Shown: in pieces, positions 44,992 through 52,277 of the stretch
Position numbering within the stretch: position 1 is the first letter of the stretch
How the letters are laid out: every line of letters begins with the position of its first letter
Assembly: GCA_016190895.1 (NCBI GenBank)
Contig: JACPPR010000077.1
Coordinates: forward strand, 1 to 52,277
Reading direction: 5' to 3'
Length of the DNA stretch: 52,277 nt
Origin: Chloroflexota bacterium
GTDB taxonomy: Bacteria > Chloroflexota > Dehalococcoidia > Dehalococcoidales > UBA2162
Made by a program: the position numbers and the translations under genes
Notes under the pieces: generated by a model
Databases searched by the model: none
Told to the model about the DNA's origin: nothing
What the model saw: the letters and a program-made list of their open reading frames with translations, nothing else

Positions 44992-46764
44992 CTACCGCCA
45001 AGCGTCGATGTTGTAGACAGAGGCTGAAAGGCCCCGGCGTCCGGGGAGAAACAATATGTGCTCAGAAGGCCCACCGGCAACAATTATACAGTTGTCAGTG
45101 GGACTGTTACCTCCGACCGGCACCATATAATCATCAGGCAGTTCTTTCCAGTGTTTCCCTGAGGTTCTTTCTATCCCCATCCAGCCATTAGTGGTTAAAT
45201 CAGGCCCAGCACGAAGCCGATATTGCTTCAGCGGCTCAAAACTTTGCTTCCAAAGCCATTCGTATATCGCGTCCTTGGACTTAAAGCCATAGTCGTACAG
45301 GTCTTTAGCCATCGTGGGAATGATTAACATAGTATAACCACCCTCGTGGCTAGCCCAGAGGCCGGGGATAATGTATTCCAAGAAGTTATGGGGTCCAGGC
45401 GTGCCTTTAACGTCGAGGCGTCTGGCTATCCCCCCATGACCGCTTTTCTGAAGCGCCCGGTATCCGCCCGAAGGGAAGTTACCAGTCTTGAAAACGGTGC
45501 CTCCGGTCTGGACCAGGACAACACTCTGCTCCTTCTTGAAGCCGTACTCTTCATTTAGGCCTTTCCAGCCCGGTGGCAGGGCATCTACGTTCTCAGCAAT
45601 GCAGGTCCCACCCGAATTGAAAGGACTGCCAAAATTATTCAGGCGGTTCACTCCTACCATAGCCCCACCAAGATTGAGCGCCATAATCTGATAGGCGCGG
45701 CCGATGGGCATATTGGCAGGGTTCCCAGGCTCAAACATGCCTTGTTCACAGTTTATCCCTATTTCCTTGATGATGGGGCCACTGACACAGACCCACTGGC
45801 TGGCAATACCAGCAGTACCAGTAGGGCACTCCGATTCGGAGATGGCTAGTACTACAGGCAGGTGTTCCGGCTTACAGCCGGCCATTACGGCGATCGTGGC
45901 CACCTTTTCCACGGTAGCTGTCCAGCCCATGGACTGAAAGTGCGCCACCTCACCCTTCTTGCCTGTTATCCATTCTCCCATCGTGGTATCCCGCTGCGTC
46001 AACATCAGATTAGACTGGCGGGTTATCACTTCATCCGGTTTGTGGCTGGTGCCAGTCAGCATCTCGCGTACCCGTTCCTCCGTGGGCTCTACTATGGGGA
46101 GACCGTCTGTATAGACGCAGACGGAACCATGCAATAGTGGAGAGGACACTTTCCTTGTCTGCTGGTAAAACTTTTGAGCTTCATCTAAGGTACCCTCGAA
46201 CAGTATTCGCGGCTGCGGTATTTCCCACCGTCCGCTCTCTTTTTCCTTCTCAGTCAGGGGGCGAAGCAGGGCATCAACCATAGGCTCGATGAAGCTGTCG
46301 ACATCAGCCGGCCCGGCGAGGGTACGCGAAGAGTGAACAGTTCGTATATTAGGAATACCGCTGGCCAGCGCGTAATCCTTGACCATGTCTACCAGGTCTG
46401 GGAAATCGACAACTACTGTCGGGATACCTGCTTTTTCAATCTCCGCTACGTAAGGCAACTGCCTCCAGATAGCATCCGGTCACCATGCCACCGCTTGTAT
46501 TAAGGCATTACAGGTTTTCATCTCCTCATCCGACAACGGGACCGGAGTGGTCTGATATGTCTTCTTTACTTTCCAGTTCACATTAGGATAATTGTTCTTC
46601 AACTGTTTCTCTAACGGTATGGTAATATCAGGTTCACCACAGATACTAAACCAGATTTCCTTGCCGTCCAGGGTGTCAAGACGGGGTGCCAGAGGAATAA
46701 TGTCCACAGCCTCTTTAATGCCAACGGGGTTGAGAAATTTGTACACCGTATCTTTCTTTGCCAT
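44992..46764 (-). CDS. UGSC-like selenoprotein 6 (in-frame UGA = Sec95)
   Basis: 590 residues with the UGA at 46480-46482 read as selenocysteine. The ATG at 46764 follows AAGGAGAGATAACA. The Sec context is AVAW-U-PDAIWRQLPYV, closest to copy 4. The usual Cys in VYKCLNPVG is Phe here (VYKFLNPVG), so that Cys is not essential. Other blocks hold: SICGEPDI, IEKAGIPTV, TDGLPIVEPTEERV, AVMAGCKPEHLPVVLA, NIDAWR. It lies 168 bp downstream of binding protein 3 and 150 bp upstream of the ThDP enzyme on the same strand. Confidence 0.82.
46444..46479 (-). promoter_or_regulatory. Candidate bacterial SECIS, selenoprotein 6
   Basis: AGGC(16-19)/GCCU(24-27) around AGUU, with a lower stem GCUA(7-10)/UAGC(32-35) separated by an internal loop. 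Confidence 0.6.
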
Positions 46765-46932
46765 TGTTATCTCTCCTTAGATTATTTTAGTTACCTTGTA
46801 ATTGGTAGCTTTTCCTAGATAAATTGCTCTCCTTTCAGTTCGGATTGACTTTGCCAATTCCATCCACATTGCCTCTTCCTTTAACAAGCCAGCAACACAT
46901 CGAATAGCACACAGCCCGGCTGGTCTTTGCAG

Positions 46933-48777
46933 CTAATACCCCATAGACCTTTTAAGCTCTTGGTCTATCCAGACCCACTGAGGCCAGCGAGCATCAAAGT
47001 AGCCTACCGTGGTCTCACCTGAGTAGTTCTTTAGCCAAGGCCACCAGAAAATGCTCGAATAACCGCTGACACCCGGGATGGCGTATGCCTGGTCAAGGAG
47101 GTATTTCGTCATTTCCTTAAACATCCCTCTGGCTTTTAGCATGTCTGTAAGAGCTACTAGCCTCTGCTCCGACTGTGACTTAATAATAATGGGGTCATTA
47201 ATCATACCGGTGTTCACCAGGCTTCCCGGGGCCAGCCAGGGCATCGCGAAAAACCTGTCGAGACAACAACCGTCGTTGCCGCTTCTCGTTACAGGGGGAT
47301 GTTCTTTCTTCGTCTGTAATGATGTGTAAGTACCACTCTCCCTGACCATAAACTCCAACTCGACGCCCACCTTAGCCCACATATCCTTAATTACCGAGTA
47401 GTAATCGACCTGTGCAGTGGTCATGAGCGCCTGGGTCTTGAAGCCATTAGGATAGCCGGCCTCTTTCAGAAGCTGCTTTGCCTTCTCGGGGTTGTAAGCA
47501 TAAAGTTCCTGAACTGTTGCCGGCGCCTCTTCAAGGGGAAGATACATGGCTTCGTATCCTTTGATTAACCTAACTGGGTAGGTATGGAATTGCCCTCGAC
47601 CGCCGAATAAGCTCTGGAGAATCGCTCTAAAATCGGTCGCCATCATCATCGCCCGGCGCACCCGGACATCGCTAAAGGGTGGCATGTCCGTCCTCATAGC
47701 TATGTTTCCCCATGAGCTATCGGGCGCTTCCAGTTCCAACAACGCCGGAGTCGTCTTCCGTAGTTGGGCAGCATCTTCCCAATCAATGCCCGCCATCTGG
47801 TCAATCTTACCTGTCCGCAGGGCAGCTTGCCGGGTAGATGCGTCAGGTATTATTAGGTATTGAACACGGCTGAGGTAGGGTAGCTGGTTACCCTTGCCCG
47901 GACCTATCGGGTCCTTCTCCCAGTAATTTGGGTTCCTCTCCAGAATCACCGTGCTGCCAGCCACGTAATCAGCGACGTAGAATGGCCCGCTGCCGACGGA
48001 AAGTTTCCAATTAGTCTGTCCACCATATTTCTCTACCACCTCCGGCGGCACTAATTGTGTTGAATCGGTAAGACGCTGTATGCCCGTTATCAGAGCCTCA
48101 AGCGGCAGCTTGACTGCAACTTGCCAGGGGGCAGTCTTGGTTATATTGGCAGTTCTTAACTCCGGATTAGACCCGTAGATATAAGCCTTAGGGTCAGCGG
48201 TAACCCTCTTTAACATGAAGACGATGTCATCCGCCGTTATTTCCCGTCCGCCGACCAGACGGCTGGCTTCACTAGCTGGGTTAAGAAAGTAATGTATCCC
48301 CTGTCGAATCTGGTACACAATAGTTCCTTGGTTTTTCTCAGTGTCGACTGTCCACTTCACGCTCTCGGCGAGTAGGCCCACCTTGGTATCAAAAGTGTCA
48401 TACTGGGCTGCCCAGTCTGTCTCATCGGTGCCATAGCCGCCGGCGTGTCCCTTAGTCCAGTCGCCTGCCCAGAGCCCCTGATTCACTAGGTCGATAGTAG
48501 GACCCCCGGTAGTATGTTGAATAGCATCAAAACGTATTACATCCTCGCCCAGGGAGAGCATCAGCGTGCCGCCATATTTAGGTACTACTTCAATGGTGAG
48601 TTTTACAGCATCTTGCTGTGGTTTTTCCTCTACCGGGGTAGTTGGAGTAGCTGGAGCAGCCGGAGCAGTTGGTGCAGTTGGAGCAGCCGGAGTACTCGGG
48701 GCTGCGGGACCGCAGGCCGCCAACACCAGGGTTAACACCATAACGAAACTGACCACCAGCCATAGGAGTTTCCGCAT
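46933..48777 (-). CDS. Family 5 solute-binding lipoprotein 3
   Basis: 614-residue exported lipoprotein. The signal is LLWLVVSFVMVLTLVLAACG, with lipid at the Cys. An Ala/Pro/Thr linker follows, then PKYGGTLMLSL and the SBP_bac_5 domain. The sequence HTTGGPTIDLVNQGLWAGDW is shared almost exactly with binding protein 1, which groups 1 and 3; copy 2 is more distant. It is first in the long minus-strand cluster, directly before selenoprotein 6. The ligand is unknown. Confidence 0.9.
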   Translation of the reverse strand: MRKLLWLVVSFVMVLTLVLAACGPAAPSTPAAPTAPTAPAAPATPTTPVEEKPQQDAVKLTIEVVPKYGGTLMLSLGEDVIRFDAIQHTTGGPTIDLVNQGLWAGDWTKGHAGGYGTDETDWAAQYDTFDTKVGLLAESVKWTVDTEKNQGTIVYQIRQGIHYFLNPASEASRLVGGREITADDIVFMLKRVTADPKAYIYGSNPELRTANITKTAPWQVAVKLPLEALITGIQRLTDSTQLVPPEVVEKYGGQTNWKLSVGSGPFYVADYVAGSTVILERNPNYWEKDPIGPGKGNQLPYLSRVQYLIIPDASTRQAALRTGKIDQMAGIDWEDAAQLRKTTPALLELEAPDSSWGNIAMRTDMPPFSDVRVRRAMMMATDFRAILQSLFGGRGQFHTYPVRLIKGYEAMYLPLEEAPATVQELYAYNPEKAKQLLKEAGYPNGFKTQALMTTAQVDYYSVIKDMWAKVGVELEFMVRESGTYTSLQTKKEHPPVTRSGNDGCCLDRFFAMPWLAPGSLVNTGMINDPIIIKSQSEQRLVALTDMLKARGMFKEMTKYLLDQAYAIPGVSGYSSIFWWPWLKNYSGETTVGYFDARWPQWVWIDQELKRSMGY

Positions 48778-48924
48778 GTTTACCTCTTTCTTTTGTTTCT
48801 CTTGTCCTATCCCAGACTATTAGCTTCGTAATTTGCCCCGCTGCAAATGTGGTTGCGGTCATAGCTCGCTGACCGGATAGAGGAAGACAGTTATCTAATT
48901 GCCTGCAACCCCGAAAGCCATCCC

Positions 48925-49055
48925 GAATTCCCTGGCAGGACCATCCAAAGGTTAGGCTACCTCTGTTTTATCTCGAGACTCTAGCTGACACGTAAACATA
49001 ACACAAATGTAAATCAGGCGAGTCTAAAAGGCAATCGGGTAACTCCTGAAATATG
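48925..49055 (-). other. Conserved upstream element, copy C (weaker)
   Basis: On the minus strand: GTCATATTTCAGGAGTTACC then CGATTG, CCTGATTTAC, and further on TGGTCCTGCCAGGGAA and GTTGCAGG. It shares the blocks of copies A and B with more changes. It lies ~150 bp upstream of binding protein 3, in the same direction. A separate hairpin lies at 49130-49156. The rest of 48778-49464 shows no gene. Confidence 0.4.
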
Positions 49056-49129
49056 ACCCCGGAATACCTGAATTTTGGATAGGGGAAAATATGAGGTATT
49101 GTAGAGGCATAAAAATCTTAGTTAAAGCG

Positions 49130-49156
49130 GGGTAACTTTTCAGTATTTTGTTACCC
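49130..49156. repeat. Short inverted repeat
   Basis: GGGTAAC and GTTACCC, separated by 13 nt, in the spacer upstream of binding protein 3. It could be an operator or a weak hairpin; nothing decides. Confidence 0.35.
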
Positions 49157-49464
49157 AACATTTCTCGGAATTGTGCAATCTCTTCTTGGAGAGCGCCAGC
49201 TCAAGGCTGATTTCTCCACTGCAGCTGAGCGTCAGAACTCAAACTCTATTACGAGACCGCCAGTCAGTAGATAGCTCTCCACTCGCTGACCGCGAGAACC
49301 CGCCCGTCGTTTGCATCTATGATAATGCTGAAGCCTATCATCTGACCCTGCGGGGATACTGCAAGCGTGTTATCGACTGCCCATGCTAGCATAATCATCC
49401 ACGCCAGGCTGTAAGGCTAATGGGTAACAACGGACAAAATCTAGACAGAAAGGGGGTGATATTT

Positions 49465-49807
49465 GTGCCAATAAAGTGGGACCCGGTCAAGGTAACAGAG
49501 GCGGCCGACATGCTTGAGGAGTATCTGGAAGAGGCCAGAGAGCCTCTTGAGAGGGCGTTACTTGTCGCTCAGGAAGCCCGCAAAATCGAGAATCTACCCC
49601 AGTATGTAGGTCAATCCCTCATTAACCTTGCATGGAGCATTGAGGGCTGTCATCGAAAAAGCCGATAATGAGATTGCAAGACTACAAGGTACAATCCAGG
49701 TAGACAAACAATCCGAAGAGAAAGTAGAAGCAACAGAGAAAGCCCTGGAAAAGCTCAGAGACACAAACCTAAAGACGGCAACGTTTCAGCAGAAAGCCGA
49801 GTCGTAG
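49465..49807 (+). pseudogene. Small coiled-coil protein, frameshifted
   Basis: The GTG at 49465 has a strong AGGGGGTGA before it and encodes PIKWDPVKVTEAADMLEE, then a helical stretch up to AWSIEG. That frame stops at 49666. The next frame continues naturally from GAGGGCTGTC as AVIEKADNEIARLQG and a charged coiled coil, ending at TAG 49805-49807. One extra G near 49641-49645 would explain the break. The rejoined product is about 114 residues. The function is not recognised. Confidence 0.5.
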
Positions 49808-49901
49808 CCCGACTTGGCATCAAGATATACCCCAGCGAAGATTTAACCTATATACGAATGTATTGCAGATTGAATATTACGGAGCCCCAGAAGGTTTCGT
49901 G

Positions 49902-49925
49902 TTACAAAACCAGCATTGCATCACC
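49902..49925 (-). repeat. 24-bp queA 3' end (possible attachment-type repeat, right)
   Basis: Direct partner of 18462-18485, with one mismatch in 24. See that entry for the 31.4 kb interval they enclose. Confidence 0.6.
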
Positions 49926-50948
49926 GAAGCTGTAGAAGCGGTATTCTTCGGCGATGGCTTCCCGGTAGGCTTTATCGATGAGTTCTTTGCCCGCAAAGGC
50001 GCTGACTAACATCAAGAGAGTCGATTTGGGCAGGTGGAAATTGGTGATGAGGGCATCGACTGCCCGGAAGCGGTGTCCGGGTATGATGAAGAGGTCTACC
50101 CAGCCGGAAAATGGCGGCAATGCGCCGTTAGCGCCGGCCTGGGCTGCCGCCTCGACCAACCTGGCTGAGGTGGTGCCGACGCAAATAATTCGCCGGCCGT
50201 CCAGTTTGGCTTGACATAACTCATCGGCTACTTGCCGGCTGAGCTCGCCGTATTCCCGGTGGATTTTATGCTCACGCGGGTCGTCTTCCCGCACCGGACG
50301 GAAGGTATCCAGACCGATGTGCAGGGTGGTGAACAGACAGTGAATTCCCCCGGCCTTCATATTATCGATAAGCTCCGGGGTAAAGTGGAGTCCGGCGGTC
50401 GGCGCCGCCACGCTGCCAGCTGGCTCGGCGTAGACTGTCTGATAGCGGGCGGGGTCTTGCAGGGGGGTGTGGATATAGGGGGGGAGGGGGATTTCTCCCA
50501 GGGCCGGCAAAAGCCTCTCATCAGAGAATTCTAAAATCCGGCTGCTGTCTTCCCCCGAACCGACTACTTTTGCCGTGACCCTGCCAGCCAACTCGCTGCC
50601 AGTCGAAACCGCACCGGTTATCTCGATGCTAGCGCCCGCCTTAAGTCGTCTGGCCGGTTTGACCAGCGTCTCCCAGAGGTTTGGACCGAGTTGGCGCAGG
50701 AGAAGAATTTCCAGCTTTCCGCCGCTCTCAGTCCGGTTGCCCCTGAGGCGGGCGGGGATAACCCGGCTGTTATTAAAGACCAGGACATCGCCGGCTCGCA
50801 GATAGTCGGTGATTTCGAAGAATCTCCTGTGCTCGATTGAGCCATCTTTACGGTTGACCACCATCAGTCGGGATTGGCTCCTCGGCTCGATGGGAGTCTG
50901 GGCAATCAGCTCAGGAGGCAGAGAATAATCAAAATCGCTCGTCTTCAT
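49902..50948 (-). CDS. queA: S-adenosylmethionine:tRNA ribosyltransferase-isomerase
   Basis: 348 residues, full length. QueA moves the ribosyl part of SAM to 7-aminomethyl-7-deazaguanine in tRNA on the way to queuosine. Signatures are the N-terminal FDYSLPPELIAQTPIEPR, DVLVFNNSRVIPARL, EPAGSVAAPTAGLHFTPEL, ITNFHLPKSTLLMLVSAFAG and the C-terminal YSFGDAMLVL. No other queuosine gene is in the window. The last 24 bp are repeated at 18462-18485. Confidence 0.97.
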   Translation of the reverse strand: MKTSDFDYSLPPELIAQTPIEPRSQSRLMVVNRKDGSIEHRRFFEITDYLRAGDVLVFNNSRVIPARLRGNRTESGGKLEILLLRQLGPNLWETLVKPARRLKAGASIEITGAVSTGSELAGRVTAKVVGSGEDSSRILEFSDERLLPALGEIPLPPYIHTPLQDPARYQTVYAEPAGSVAAPTAGLHFTPELIDNMKAGGIHCLFTTLHIGLDTFRPVREDDPREHKIHREYGELSRQVADELCQAKLDGRRIICVGTTSARLVEAAAQAGANGALPPFSGWVDLFIIPGHRFRAVDALITNFHLPKSTLLMLVSAFAGKELIDKAYREAIAEEYRFYSFGDAMLVL

Positions 50949-50961
50949 AAAATGTTATTCC

Positions 50962-50989
50962 GTAGGGGCACAGCATGCTGTGCCCCTAC
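50962..50989. repeat. 28-bp palindrome, copy of the 1985-2014 element
   Basis: Arms GTAGGGGCACAGCA and complement. It differs from the copy at 1985-2014 by a paired G-to-A / C-to-T change, so the palindrome is kept. It lies 14 bp upstream of the queA start. Confidence 0.7.
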
Positions 50990-51039
50990 ATAAACCTTAT
51001 AATTAAGCATAGCATAATAGGGTGGCCGCATAAAAAGGT

Positions 51040-51064
51040 AGAGCCGAGGGTGAACCTCGGCTCT
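51040..51064 (-). terminator. Terminator of the zinc-ribbon gene
   Basis: Arms AGAGCCGAGG and complement. On the minus strand the hairpin is followed by ACCTTTTTATG, a fair T run. Confidence 0.75.
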
Positions 51065-51095
51065 AAACGCTTATTTTGTGGGTTTCGCCCGGCGG

Positions 51096-51305
51096 TTATT
51101 TACCCGCCTTGCTCAGCTCTCTGGTCTCAAGATGCTTTTTTGAGTGCCCTTCGCCAGCTAAGACCGCCTCTTTGGCCCTCTCCAGGGGTTTTAGTTCAAC
51201 CCGATAGGAGCACTGCAGGCACTGTTCATACCAGGCGTCAAAATCCCTATCGAGAAACATATCACCCCGGCATCTGGGACAACCCTTTACCTTCCACCTT
51301 GCCAT
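51096..51305 (-). CDS. Small zinc-ribbon protein
   Basis: 69 residues with two CxxC pairs (GCPRCRG and QCLQCSY) 17 residues apart, a zinc-ribbon pattern. A basic, helical tail (LKPLERAKEAVLAGEGHSKK) follows. The domain is generic; a role in RNA or DNA binding is possible but not shown. GGGGAGGTGTAAT before the ATG is a strong ribosome-binding site. It stands as a single gene with its own terminator. Confidence 0.75.
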   Translation of the reverse strand: MARWKVKGCPRCRGDMFLDRDFDAWYEQCLQCSYRVELKPLERAKEAVLAGEGHSKKHLETRELSKAGK

Positions 51306-51574
51306 ATTACACCTCCCCTTATCTGGAATGATAATCGAATCAACAACATTTTATAAAATATGCAACCTTTGATATATGATTTATGTCACAATTTGGTGAC
51401 TTTGGTGATGTTTTTCGTGTAGTATAACGTAAATCAGTTAAAAAGGATAGCTCTTTTGAAGACAAAAGGAAGCTTGGCGTGGGTGGAGTCCAATTTTATC
51501 GGGACGAAACCCACCATTCGTTCCATTTTCCTCTCCCCTTGCGGGAGAGGACTAAGGTGAGGGGGTGCCTGACT

Positions 51575-51772
51575 TTAGCTTTCTTCGACGACGATTTCAA
51601 AAGGACAGACTATGGCGCCGGTCGGGCAAACGCTTTCGCATTTGAGGCACCAGCCGCAATCTTCCGTCTCGATGACCGTAGCTACGCCATTTTTCATGAC
51701 GATTGCCCCGCAGGCGCAAGCCTCGATACATAGCCCGCAGCCGTTGCACTTGGCAACGTCTACAACCGGCAT
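51575..51772 (-). CDS. 2x[4Fe-4S] ferredoxin
   Basis: 65-residue bacterial-type ferredoxin with CNGCGLCIEACACGA and CGWCLKCESVCPTGA, enough for two cubane clusters. It carries electrons in the cytoplasm. The ATG at 51772 (MPVVDVAKCNG) fits the usual ferredoxin N-terminus. An in-frame TTG at 51877 would add 35 residues and overlap the regulator gene by 29 bp. It follows a Crp/Fnr regulator on the same strand, which may control it in response to redox state. Confidence 0.8.
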   Translation of the reverse strand: MPVVDVAKCNGCGLCIEACACGAIVMKNGVATVIETEDCGWCLKCESVCPTGAIVCPFEIVVEES

Positions 51773-51848
51773 TTCAATCAAATGTTTCTTCTCTCTGTTC
51801 ACAAAGCTATTTAACCCCAATCCCTCAAAGCTGTCTGTGATGTTTGTC

Positions 51849-52277
51849 TCAAATATTGGATTCCACCAGTTCTTCAAGCGCCTTCTTGTTTGTAATCACG
51901 ATGCGGTGGCGCTCCAGCCTGATGATGCCATCTTCTTCAAGGGTTTTGAGCGACCTCCCGACCACCTCCCGAGCGCTGCCGGCGATGGCGGCCATATCCT
52001 GCTGCGTCAGTCTTGCCGGGCCGGTGCCATCGGCGTGATTAAGCAGTATCTTGGCGACCCGCCCGATGACGTGCCTGAATGAGAGGTCTTCGACCAGCGA
52101 GACCAGGTGGCGCACCTGTCCGGCTAGCGCTTTGATGGTATTGGCGGCGAACTGCGGGTGCTTCTGCAAGAGGTTTTTGAAATCATCTTTTTTTAGCTCG
52201 TAGAGAACCGAGGGCCCCAGAGCTTGGGCGCTGGCCGGGTTGACGCCATTATCGAGGACGGCGGCATCATTGAAGGA
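51849..52277 (-). CDS. Crp/Fnr family transcriptional regulator, partial
   Basis: 143 codons, cut at its 5' side by the window edge. What remains is the end of the cyclic-nucleotide-binding-like barrel, the long dimer helix (FAANTIKALAGQVRHLVSLV), and a full winged helix with the recognition segment LTQQDMAAIAGSAREVVGRS and wing region GIIRLERHRIVI. The effector domain's key part is missing, so whether it carries Fnr-type Cys ligands cannot be seen. It lies directly upstream of the ferredoxin. Confidence 0.88.
   Translation of the reverse strand, partial: SFNDAAVLDNGVNPASAQALGPSVLYELKKDDFKNLLQKHPQFAANTIKALAGQVRHLVSLVEDLSFRHVIGRVAKILLNHADGTGPARLTQQDMAAIAGSAREVVGRSLKTLEEDGIIRLERHRIVITNKKALEELVESNI

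Overview
This 52 kb window is bacterial, about half G+C, and looks like a chromosome segment of an anaerobic Chloroflexota-type organism (Dehalococcoidia or a relative). That assignment is an inference from gene style (family 5 solute-binding lipoproteins, CaiB/BaiF CoA transferases, an AprAB-like pair) and from short GC palindromes scattered between genes; no marker gene fixes it.

The main result is a family of six paralogous, apparently selenocysteine-containing proteins of 581-607 residues (2033-3796, 12400-14145, 16500-18323, 31141-32895, 32996-34768, 44992-46764). A naive ORF reading splits each into a roughly 95-codon ORF and a roughly 485-codon ORF separated by one in-frame UGA. That UGA sits at the same aligned place in all six (Trp-UGA, then Ala at the fourth position after Trp, then Gln-Leu-Pro-Tyr). 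A small stem-loop with an AGUU loop lies 16-27 nt downstream, and in one copy its closing pair changes from A-U to G-C on both sides. UGA ends other genes here, so it is not a general Trp codon. The protein resembles the UGSC (seleno)protein family fused to a large uncharacterised C-terminal domain, and its function is unknown. No selA, selB, selC or selD is in the window.

Layout: 1-10.5 kb is mostly housekeeping (S9 peptidase with an amber codon near its 5' end, selenoprotein 1, hicBA, four tRNAs, epmA and efp, a PAS/hemerythrin response regulator, a flavodoxin). 10.5-18.3 kb holds a MATE exporter, a small GIY-YIG-like protein, selenoproteins 2 and 3 and an acyl-CoA synthetase-like enzyme. 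19.1-28.3 kb is a trehalose/glucan and osmotic block (GH57, TreY, TreZ, a TreT-like GT4, MscS, an otsB remnant). 28.6-32.9 kb is a plus-strand unit: unknown protein, frameshifted solute-binding lipoprotein, selenoprotein 4. Convergent to it, 48.8-33.0 kb on the minus strand reads: binding protein, selenoprotein 6, ThDP enzyme, binding protein, three CoA transferases, broken DUF411 gene, then AprA-like flavoprotein, ferredoxin and selenoprotein 5. 49.4-52.3 kb returns to housekeeping (queA, zinc ribbon, ferredoxin, Crp/Fnr).

Working model (inference): binding proteins capture an organic substrate, CoA transferases and the ThDP enzyme activate and cleave it, and the selenoproteins do redox chemistry fed by the AprAB-like flavoprotein/ferredoxin pair. 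Two further patterns support a modular, mobile history. A related stretch of roughly 115-140 nt lies upstream of three units and is oriented with each. A 24-bp near-identical direct repeat (the queA 3' end) brackets 31.4 kb containing the trehalose block and selenoproteins 4-6.
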